DNA of 10,988 nt from Candidatus Woesearchaeota archaeon. GTDB lineage: Archaea; Nanobdellota; Nanobdellia; Woesearchaeales; 21-14-0-10-32-9. The notes under the pieces are model-generated. The model searched no databases. It saw only the letters and a program-made list of their open reading frames with translations, and was not told the DNA's origin. Shown here piece by piece: positions 1 to 5,939 of the stretch; position 1 is the stretch's first letter; each line of letters begins with the position of its first letter. The position numbers and the translations under genes are program-made. The stretch lies in contig PWWA01000061.1 in the NCBI GenBank assembly GCA_003562145.1, positions 1 to 10,988 on the forward strand, given 5' to 3'.

Positions 1-599
1 AAGACATCCGCAATCTCACCGCCACTCTCCAGCTGACCCATCAAGATATCAATAGTACGCTTCGTGGTTGGAGAATCATACTTCATTGCCAGCTCACGAA
101 GAGCGTCCTTCAAGTCGCTGCCAGTCATAACTTTTTTGGAAACTAAGCCCATTTCCTCAGACAAAATCCCGAACTCCGGCTTAATGCTTGCCCACAAAGA
201 CTTGTCAAAAGACAAGCCACCCTTAAGGTTCGTAGACACCAGAATCAAGTAATCCTGCAGATTCCCCTCCATAATCTTAACCCGATTATAAATCTTCATA
301 TTCAAATAAAAATAGATACCCGCAATAATAACCGAAGACAATAAGAAGCTCGAGAGGAACCAGAACAAGAAAACATAAAGGCCTACCAGTAAAGGAGTGT
401 TGTGAGAAACCAAGTTATAAAAATCGGTCAAGAAATAAATACCCGCAGTAATGGCAATAGCGACATAAAATAGTACGCCGAAGAACTTATAGGGAACATA
501 ATTAATACCTGCCTTGGCCAGGTACAGCCTTAAGCCTGACCTGAACCTCTTAGGCACGAACGCCTTCCCCACATCTTCCAAAAAGCTTCTTTTTTCCAT
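1..599 (-). CDS. TadB/TadC-like secretion platform protein (T2SSF domain), C-terminus cut by window edge
   Basis: This reads from ATG at 599 leftward off the window; 199 residues are visible and the C-terminus is missing. A basic N-terminus (about 1-35) is followed by two membrane segments (about 39-58 and 69-98) and then the cytoplasmic helical half of a type II secretion F (T2SSF) domain, with the family pattern LVSTNLKGGLSFDKSL at about 120-135 and LMGQLESGGEIADV at the cut end. Proteins of this family form the inner-membrane platform that the TadA/FlaI ATPase acts on during filament assembly. It starts only 2 nt after the stop of the neighbouring platform gene, so the two are probably translated together and work as a pair like bacterial TadB and TadC. 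Two further membrane spans are expected beyond the edge. A fused two-domain FlaJ-like length cannot be excluded because the end is not visible. Confidence 0.88.
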   Translation of the reverse strand, partial: MEKRSFLEDVGKAFVPKRFRSGLRLYLAKAGINYVPYKFFGVLFYVAIAITAGIYFLTDFYNLVSHNTPLLVGLYVFLFWFLSSFLLSSVIIAGIYFYLNMKIYNRVKIMEGNLQDYLILVSTNLKGGLSFDKSLWASIKPEFGILSEEMGLVSKKVMTGSDLKDALRELAMKYDSPTTKRTIDILMGQLESGGEIADV

Positions 600-601
600 T
601 T

Positions 602-1411
602 TCAAATATTAATGTTAGGCCTGATAGACTTGTACACAACAAGGAAAATACTTTGCAAAATAATAAGGAACAGCAGTATAACCAAGAAAAAAGTCATATT
701 GACCGTGATGCCTGCAAGAGTAGCAACAACAGTGAATATTGTCAACCCCAGGCTGGGGAGCACAACTGCTAGAAGCATATAAAATAATGTTACGCTGTTA
801 AGCTTCTTACCATACCTATTAATCTCAATCATCTGCTCATCCGCAATCTCGTTCAATGTTGCCTCTAAGAACTGGGTGACATCAATGCCAATCCTTAAAG
901 CATTGCTAATCTGGAACAATATCTTCCTGAACCTCGGCGACGGGCTATACTCAGACTCATCAGCCAAAGCCTTCTCAACAGGCTTTCCGAGCTCAATGTC
1001 CTTAACGATCTCCCTGAAATACTTACTGGCAACCCCGTAGCTCTTCGAAGCATCAGACAAGGCAATAACCAGAGGCTGCCCGGAATTAAGCTTAACTAAC
1101 AAATACCTGCCCGCGAACAAAACATCCCTATCAATCTCCTTCTGCTTCTTAATAACAGCAGCCCTCGCCTTAATCATGTTGAACTGGAAGAACACGAAAC
1201 CCAGCCCGAGCAAGACAACGGGAAGAGTAGCCAATGGACCGCCTGACTTATCAAAATAAAAGAATAGAAGAATAGTGAGTGACAGCGCCATAAAGAATGC
1301 GTTCTTCAAAGACTTGCGTATATACTCTTCCGGCCTAGAATCTATTCTTGCCATCCTGAGCTCCCTTTTAAGCCCAGGGTACTGAGACGCTAATGCTGAT
1401 GCTAAACCCAT
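602..1411 (-). CDS. TadC/FlaJ-like secretion platform protein (single T2SSF domain)
   Basis: A complete 269-residue protein from ATG at 1411. Two hydrophobic spans (about 38-53 and 60-79) precede a cytoplasmic helical domain (about 85-200), and two more spans follow (about 206-234 and 237-260). This is the layout of one T2SSF unit. The domain carries the family pattern of a small residue cluster after a hydrophobic helix (LVKLNSGQPLVIAL at about 105-118) and a late segment ISNALRIGIDVTQFLEATL at about 168-186. Members anchor the assembly ATPase in the membrane and are needed to extract pilins and build the filament. The length fits TadB/TadC (about 300) and is half that of archaeal FlaJ (about 550, two domains). 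It lies 11 nt after the ATPase stop and 2 nt before the second platform gene, which argues for one transcript. No strong ribosome-binding site is seen; translation is probably coupled. Confidence 0.9.
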   Translation of the reverse strand: MGLASALASQYPGLKRELRMARIDSRPEEYIRKSLKNAFFMALSLTILLFFYFDKSGGPLATLPVVLLGLGFVFFQFNMIKARAAVIKKQKEIDRDVLFAGRYLLVKLNSGQPLVIALSDASKSYGVASKYFREIVKDIELGKPVEKALADESEYSPSPRFRKILFQISNALRIGIDVTQFLEATLNEIADEQMIEINRYGKKLNSVTLFYMLLAVVLPSLGLTIFTVVATLAGITVNMTFFLVILLFLIILQSIFLVVYKSIRPNINI

Positions 1412-1422
1412 TATGATAACCC

Positions 1423-2883
1423 TTACTTAATATTTAACACACCAGTATAATACCTGGCCATTAACTTTCCAATCTCATTAATATCATAAATATTGTTGGA
1501 GACAAACCACTTTAGTATTTGCTCTTTTTGCTTTAAATCAGCCTCTATCTGCTCCTTTTTCATTCCTGTGTACAGGGAAATCAACCGTATAACCTGCTCT
1601 GAATCCGCAACCTTATCCAAAGAATCCTTCATAGCATTAAGCTGAAGCAAGACCTTAGCCTCACCAGCAGGCGTGACCTCCGCAACCTGCAAAGTCCTGC
1701 GCTTACCCGTACGCCTATTCCTATTCTGGACTAAAATCATAGCAATAGAAGAAATCATTTGCTTCGGAATCTCAATCGGGGGATTCGTAAGCCTAGTAAT
1801 GGTTTCTTCAGCTGTATTAGCGTGTATAGTGGCGTAGACGCTGTGCCCTGTATGCATAGCTTCCATTAATACCTGGGCTTCCTGCTTCCTCCTTATTTCG
1901 CCCACAACAATCCTGTCAGGCCTCATACGCAGGCTATTAACGAGCAAGTCAAGCATAGTCACTCCACCCTTCCCCTCAGGATTAGGAAGCCTTGTCTCCG
2001 TGGGAACCCAGTGAAGATTGCCAGGAAGCATTAACTCACGCGTATCCTCAATACTTATAATCCTCTGGTTCGGAGGAAAAAAGTTGCTGACAACGTTAAG
2101 CATAGATGTCTTACCAGAGCCAGTGCCACCAGCTATAATCACGGATAATTCGTTCTGAATTCCAAGCCATAGGAGAGCTGCGGCACTATAAGATATTGTG
2201 CCTGCCTTAATGAACTTCGTAATGGTCCAAGGGTCCTCAGCGAACTTCCTTATGGTTATAGTATTTCCCTTTGTAGATATCGGTGCAAGTGTAGCGTTAA
2301 CCCTGTCACCGTTCTGCAAGTGCGCGTCCATCAAAGGGTTGAGCACAGTGATTTCTTTATTAACCGCACGGCCAATCATTGTTGCGTAATGCCTAATCCT
2401 TGCTTCGGTGTGCATCTTAATATTTGTTTCAAGCCACCCAAACCTTTTATGGTAAACCCATACCGGCTCGACGTGATTATTAATAACTATTTCCTCTAAA
2501 TTCCTGTCTTTCAGCAAAATCTCTATCTTTCCAAGCCCGAGGTTTTCCTCTAGCAAATAATTTATCAAGGTATTCTTAGTGTTTTCATCTGACTGAGGGA
2601 AGTACTTGTTTATTAGCTTCGTTATGCTAAGAGTAAAACGCTTTTTCAGGTCGCCGACTTCTTCATCCCTGCTCTGCTCTATATCAGTCAAGTCCAGCTT
2701 GGACACGAATTCTTCGCGGATTTTCTCGAGGATGAGCTTAGTGGTCTCCGTTAGATTGGTGATCGAGACCAAGTACAAAGGGACTGATTTGTCCTCACTG
2801 GAAATAATTTCGATGTCTATGCTTATGCCATGGGCGTTAATGACATATTTGTCCAGAAGCCTTCTTCTTTTTACCTCTTCCAT
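1423..2883 (-). CDS. FlaI/TadA-like secretion ATPase (type II/IV secretion, GspE superfamily)
   Basis: Hexameric motor ATPase that powers pilin assembly at the platform. Counted from the chosen ATG at 2883 it has 486 residues. An N-terminal domain (about 1-225) precedes the RecA-like core with Walker A GGTGSGKT (252-259), the Asp box IISIEDTREL (275-284), Walker B around RPDRIVVGEIRR (321-332) and the His box HTGHSVYATIHA (344-355). The C-terminal tail is helical. An in-frame TTG at 2934 would add 17 residues and overlap the upstream gene by 31 nt. I prefer the ATG at 2883 because GAGGT sits at 2891-2895, 7 nt before it, in the 20-nt gap after the upstream stop. All catalytic boxes look intact. 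Neighbours are two accessory genes upstream and two platform genes downstream. Retraction versus assembly function, or secretion rather than a filament, cannot be decided from sequence. Confidence 0.93.
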   Translation of the reverse strand: MEEVKRRRLLDKYVINAHGISIDIEIISSEDKSVPLYLVSITNLTETTKLILEKIREEFVSKLDLTDIEQSRDEEVGDLKKRFTLSITKLINKYFPQSDENTKNTLINYLLEENLGLGKIEILLKDRNLEEIVINNHVEPVWVYHKRFGWLETNIKMHTEARIRHYATMIGRAVNKEITVLNPLMDAHLQNGDRVNATLAPISTKGNTITIRKFAEDPWTITKFIKAGTISYSAAALLWLGIQNELSVIIAGGTGSGKTSMLNVVSNFFPPNQRIISIEDTRELMLPGNLHWVPTETRLPNPEGKGGVTMLDLLVNSLRMRPDRIVVGEIRRKQEAQVLMEAMHTGHSVYATIHANTAEETITRLTNPPIEIPKQMISSIAMILVQNRNRRTGKRRTLQVAEVTPAGEAKVLLQLNAMKDSLDKVADSEQVIRLISLYTGMKKEQIEADLKQKEQILKWFVSNNIYDINEIGKLMARYYTGVLNIK

Positions 2884-2890
2884 GAACTCA

Positions 2891-2895
2891 ACCTC
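2891..2895 (-). promoter_or_regulatory. Shine-Dalgarno site deciding the ATPase start
   Basis: On the minus strand this reads GAGGT followed by TGAGTTC and the ATG at 2883, a 7-nt spacing. It is complementary to the 3' end of archaeal 16S rRNA. No comparable site precedes the alternative TTG at 2934, so this element decides the start. Confidence 0.7.
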
Positions 2896-2903
2896 TTTTT
2901 TTC

Positions 2904-3830
2904 TTAAGCTTGGATATGCTGGGAGTGCTCCCAAGTCCTCTTCGCAAAATCCACTTTCTGTGTTATGCTTTTTATCTTTGACTCAAGCAAAGCCCTAGCA
3001 TTTTTTTTGTCTTCGGGAATGCTGCTTGTCATGTGCTTCAGCTCAAGCACTTTCTCTTTTGCGCTAGTGAAATCCTTTTCCTTAACATCCCTCTTAATCC
3101 CATCTATAATGCTATTTATGGCTTTAGGATTTAAATATTTCTTTTTATTTGCCTCAATATCACGTATTTTGTCTTTTGAAATGCTTGTTGTGCTTTGCTG
3201 CAACTCCTTTTTAAGCTTTCTTATTTGGATGTAATAGGAAAGAAGGTCGTTGTATAATTCTTTTTTCTCATCGATGAACCTTGACGGGAATTCCTCGAAA
3301 TAATTTTTTAGGGTTTTGTAAGAGTTAATGGAAGCAGCTAAGTCTTTTTTCCTTATGTTGATGAATAATTCGTGCATGGACTTTTTCATATTTGCCTTGA
3401 TTTCCTCTTTTAGCTCGTATTCCCTTTCTTTTTCTTCGAAAGCCTTTCTTTCCCTTGCTTTTTTCCGCTCCTCAAATAAATGTATCTTAAAAGGCCTCTC
3501 CTCCTGGAGTTTGCTCTCCTTTGCAAGCTCCGAGACAGATTTTAGCTCCTCTGAATCTTCCTTGTAAGATTCTAATAGCTGCAGTGCTTCAACGAACTTG
3601 TTATACGCCAAGTCTTTATATGGATCGTTTTCCTCTATTTTGTTGTACTTGTCTGCAGCCCCCTCAAGGATGTCCAGGACCTTATCTGTGTCTCTCTTTT
3701 TCAGGGAATCACGGACTTCGCTGTAGTAATCGTCTGCTTCATCAACAGGCCCAGAGGAAGGCTTTTTCTTGTCCAGGAATTCCAGCATATCCATTTCAAG
3801 GAATTTGTCCAGGCCAGGGCTTTTCACCAT
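2904..3830 (-). CDS. Charged helical-repeat protein of the filament locus, function unknown
   Basis: A 308-residue protein very rich in Lys and Glu, with no signal peptide or membrane span, so cytoplasmic. I do not recognise a named family. Three stretches of about 45-55 residues look alike (about 36-89, 151-206 and 238-293): each has an amphipathic helix ending in K-x-[KR]-D or KEKD (near 45-47, 160-163 and 250-253), then a second helix with hydrophobic residues every third or fourth position. This suggests TPR-like helical hairpins. Between the first and second lies a long, strongly charged segment (about 95-150, including ERKKARERKAFEEKERE) that is probably a coiled coil. Its ATG overlaps the stop of the winged-helix gene by one base (TAATG), and the ATPase start lies 20 nt beyond its own stop. 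The coupling suggests a cytoplasmic scaffold or regulator of the ATPase, perhaps analogous to archaellum ring or accessory proteins. That is inference from context only. Confidence 0.8.
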   Translation of the reverse strand: MVKSPGLDKFLEMDMLEFLDKKKPSSGPVDEADDYYSEVRDSLKKRDTDKVLDILEGAADKYNKIEENDPYKDLAYNKFVEALQLLESYKEDSEELKSVSELAKESKLQEERPFKIHLFEERKKARERKAFEEKEREYELKEEIKANMKKSMHELFINIRKKDLAASINSYKTLKNYFEEFPSRFIDEKKELYNDLLSYYIQIRKLKKELQQSTTSISKDKIRDIEANKKKYLNPKAINSIIDGIKRDVKEKDFTSAKEKVLELKHMTSSIPEDKKNARALLESKIKSITQKVDFAKRTWEHSQHIQA

Positions 3831-4267
3831 TATCCCAAGTCCTCCACTTTTTTCACGTACTCATCCCATAGGGAATCAATATCCGTAAACCCTCGCTTCC
3901 TAGCTTCATCATAAAAAAAGTTTCTTTTTGTCTCAAGCTCCTCTAATACGTGGTTGCGCCATAGATAAGCAGTTTTTTCCGGTATTTTCTTGTCGGATTT
4001 GTGCTTGAATTCCTTTTTGTAATCTTCCAAGCCTTTCATTTCTTTTTCCTTTTTAGGGCTTATGAGAAAGATGTACGGCTTTGTAAGGCTGTACTCCACC
4101 CCGAGGACTTTCTCTTCGACCAAGAAGTCAACCCATGACTGCAACACTTGCTCTTCCACGCCGAGCTTCTTTGCAACTGATTTCAGCTCAGACTTGCCGT
4201 TATCCTTAAGGTATGTGATCAGCTTATCAACGTCTGTCTCCACTTTTTGAATTCTTTGCCCTGCCAA
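3830..4267 (-). CDS. Winged-helix protein of the filament locus, function unknown
   Basis: A 145-residue cytoplasmic protein starting at TTG (4267), chosen because GAGGGAG lies 3-10 nt upstream. Residues about 10-72 fit a winged helix-turn-helix: helix 1 around DVDKLITYLKDNG, helix 2 ELKSVAKKLGV, a third helix EEQVLQSWVDFLVEEK, and a beta wing VLGVEYSLTKPYIFLIS. Residues about 75-145 are helical and charged, with Trp103 and Trp134. It has its own upstream TATA box and overlaps the helical-repeat gene by one base. It could be a DNA-binding regulator of the locus. A winged-helix fold can also bind proteins, and the tight coupling to the repeat protein and ATPase makes a structural role in the cytoplasmic complex equally possible. 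Confidence 0.78.
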   Translation of the reverse strand: MAGQRIQKVETDVDKLITYLKDNGKSELKSVAKKLGVEEQVLQSWVDFLVEEKVLGVEYSLTKPYIFLISPKKEKEMKGLEDYKKEFKHKSDKKIPEKTAYLWRNHVLEELETKRNFFYDEARKRGFTDIDSLWDEYVKKVEDLG

Positions 4268-4270
4268 AAT

Positions 4271-4277
4271 CTCCCTC
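4271..4277 (-). promoter_or_regulatory. Shine-Dalgarno site for the winged-helix gene
   Basis: The minus strand reads GAGGGAG followed by ATT and the TTG start at 4267. The core GAGG is 6 nt from the start codon, supporting TTG as the initiator even though it is non-canonical. Confidence 0.65.
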
Positions 4278-4309
4278 TTTCTAATAAAATTGAAAATGCG
4301 ACGGGAACA

Positions 4310-4317
4310 TATTTAAA
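4310..4317 (-). promoter_or_regulatory. Internal archaeal TATA box before the cytoplasmic half of the filament locus
   Basis: The minus strand reads TTTAAATA, an exact match to the TTTAWATA consensus, preceded by a purine-rich GGGAAAAG that can serve as BRE. The predicted transcript start is near 4288, leaving a leader of about 20 nt that contains the GAGGGAG site. The box lies in a 59-bp gap just after the pilin stop, so the winged-helix, repeat, ATPase and platform genes can be transcribed separately from the pilins. Confidence 0.65.
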
Positions 4318-4326
4318 CTTTTCCCT

Positions 4327-5364
4327 CTAACCACAAACAACATTTTCAAGGTAATTTGAATCACTCATATTAGTAAAATGAGGAACGCTTGCATAATATT
4401 CCGCGGAATATAGCACAGGATTGATCCTGTAAGGCACAACAGCCCCATCAATGCCCTCACCTAAATCTATGCCGTAATCCCTATAGTTACCTAAGCCGGA
4501 AAAATCAAATCTTCTGTAAGGCTCAAGATAACAATTGTTACCTCCAGCCCAAATAAAGTCCAAATGGCTTAATTCTGAATAGCCTCCCACGTCTGAAGGA
4601 AGCAAGATAGAAGTTATGCCACAACAATTTGATTGCTCTGTTAAATTTCCTCTTAGCCTGCCGAGGAAGCCAGGAGCAAGCCTATACCTAATGTATTCCT
4701 TATCCAAAGCCAAATAATTGAGAGTGGAAGATTGCTCAATGAAAACGGTTAGGGACTCGTTGAAAGAAAAGTTTCTCGCAGGCAGGCCGTGGCGGCTATG
4801 CGTGGGGTCAGGCAACCCCGAAAAATCAAAGTCACGGCTCACAGTCCTTTCAGTAGCCCACCTAGCATACCCATCACTAGCCGAAACATTAAAATTAGCC
4901 TGGACACGGACACGCCAAGGACCGCTCCGCTCATCCTGAATAAGGGTTATATCCTTTATGTTTATGCTAAAATCAATGTCCAGGTTATCCTTAACAAAAT
5001 CCTCTATACCTTGTATGATAGAATTTATATTCGCGTCTTCAGGGCAGTTACCACCAGTAAAACTACCTATCAAGAGGCAAGACTCGAAGTCCTCATCGAA
5101 ATCAGAAAGGTAACCCTTATTGATAATGTGATTAATTAATGCAGGGAAAGCGGCATGGCTGGAAGAAAGCAACGCATTCTGCACATACTTATCAGACTGC
5201 TGAACGTAATGATTAGTAAGATAAACCCTTAGCTTAACCTGCTCCACACCGGAATCCACGGGCATTTCCGTTGAAGAGAAAAAAGTTATGAGTATAAGAG
5301 AAGACATTACAACGGATAAAACAGTGAAAATAGCGCCTTTCCTGAACAACATTTTTTTTTCCAT
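4327..5364 (-). CDS. Pilin-like surface protein with class III signal and large Cys-containing ectodomain
   Basis: A 345-residue protein from ATG at 5364. Residues 1-10 (MEKKMLFRKG) followed by AIFTVLSVVM form a class III (prepilin peptidase) signal: basic n-region, Gly at -1, then a hydrophobic helix to about 29. The remainder is a large extracellular domain with six cysteines (96, 107, 247, 248, 278, 344), which suggests disulfides, and five N-x-S/T sites (159, 198, 202, 240, 332). It is too large for a typical major pilin (about 100-200 residues), so a minor pilin, tip adhesin or initiator is more likely. It starts 5 nt after the stop of the preceding pilin-like gene, with GGTG 8 nt before the ATG inside that gene's end. 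An A9 run covers codons 2-5 just after the start. The ectodomain matches no family I can name. Confidence 0.78.
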   Translation of the reverse strand: MEKKMLFRKGAIFTVLSVVMSSLILITFFSSTEMPVDSGVEQVKLRVYLTNHYVQQSDKYVQNALLSSSHAAFPALINHIINKGYLSDFDEDFESCLLIGSFTGGNCPEDANINSIIQGIEDFVKDNLDIDFSINIKDITLIQDERSGPWRVRVQANFNVSASDGYARWATERTVSRDFDFSGLPDPTHSRHGLPARNFSFNESLTVFIEQSSTLNYLALDKEYIRYRLAPGFLGRLRGNLTEQSNCCGITSILLPSDVGGYSELSHLDFIWAGGNNCYLEPYRRFDFSGLGNYRDYGIDLGEGIDGAVVPYRINPVLYSAEYYASVPHFTNMSDSNYLENVVCG

Positions 5365-5369
5365 TCAAA

Positions 5370-5873
5370 TTACACCCATATGCTTATCCTAGTCGTATTC
5401 GGACCTTGCACAACACCATCTATGTCAACAAAATAAGTAAGCAGGATAGTTGAAATATTTGTAATAGGCTCCACAATCCCCGCATCATTCACATAGATGA
5501 CGCTGCCGTCAACAGAGTACATAAACCCGAAGTGCTCAGGCACAATAGTCCTAGTAACATTAAATATGAAACTCTCAGCGACGCCACGCTGCCCTGTATT
5601 CTCAAGATAAGCCACTTGCTCATAAACCGCTAGGTCTGGCTTTGCACTACGCGCATCTGTATAGACATCCCTGTAAGAAGTGATAAAAGTCTCCATTTTG
5701 GTATTAATCACGTATTCATTATAATTATTAAGTATGACGTAGACATCCTCGGTTATCTCTGCCGATATAAAAAAAGAGAATATCACAATCACGGTAAAAG
5801 TAAAAGTAATAGCTGCAAGAATAGTGTCAACGGTAAAGAATAACGCGCCCTTCTTTCTGCCCCTGAAAACCAA
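5370..5873 (-). CDS. Pilin-like protein with class III signal (TTG start)
   Basis: With the TTG at 5873 as start this is a 167-residue protein beginning MVFRGRKKG, followed by ALFFTVDTILAAITF. That is a short basic leader, Gly at -1 and a hydrophobic helix, as processed by archaeal prepilin peptidase. The leader length (9) matches the 10-residue leader of the downstream pilin-like protein, and the KGA[LI]F site is shared. An in-frame TTG at 5915 would add 14 residues but lacks a ribosome-binding site, whereas GAGGGG lies 6 nt before 5873. The mature part (about 155 residues) has no cysteines, is predicted mainly beta after the helix, and carries N-x-T/S sites. It could be the major subunit or a minor pilin; the usual Glu near position 5 of the mature helix is not evident, with Asp at +7 instead. 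It ends 5 nt before the next gene. Confidence 0.75.
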   Translation of the reverse strand: MVFRGRKKGALFFTVDTILAAITFTFTVIVIFSFFISAEITEDVYVILNNYNEYVINTKMETFITSYRDVYTDARSAKPDLAVYEQVAYLENTGQRGVAESFIFNVTRTIVPEHFGFMYSVDGSVIYVNDAGIVEPITNISTILLTYFVDIDGVVQGPNTTRISIWV

Positions 5874-5879
5874 TTCTAA

Positions 5880-5885
5880 CCCCTC
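5880..5885 (-). promoter_or_regulatory. Shine-Dalgarno site deciding the first pilin start
   Basis: The minus strand reads GAGGGG, then TTAGAA, then TTG at 5873. The 6-nt spacing and the shorter leader it gives both favour 5873 over the TTG at 5915. A second GAGG lies at 5891-5894. Confidence 0.6.
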
Positions 5886-5939
5886 AAAACCCTCTTTTTT
5901 TTTTAATGACTGCAAATACTAATTGGCTACCCAGAAACC

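Noticed and set aside
2883..2934. TTG-start N-terminal extension of the ATPase
   Set aside because: It overlaps the upstream gene by 31 nt, has a non-ATG start and no well-placed ribosome-binding site, whereas ATG 2883 has one.
2929..3844. 12-nt direct repeat TCCCAAGTCCTC at 2929-2940 and 3833-3844
   Set aside because: Short, only two copies about 900 bp apart, both explained by coding sequence; no sign of a mobile element or recombination site.
2606..3871. Several plus-strand frames opposite the helical-repeat and ATPase genes
   Set aside because: Antisense of Lys/Glu-rich codons gives Phe/Ser/Leu-rich frames; no promoter, start signal or domain supports them.
5874..5915. TTG at 5915 as start of the first pilin-like protein
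   Set aside because: No ribosome-binding site precedes it, and it would give an overlong leader of 23 residues crossing an A10 run; TTG 5873 has GAGGGG and a leader matching its neighbour.
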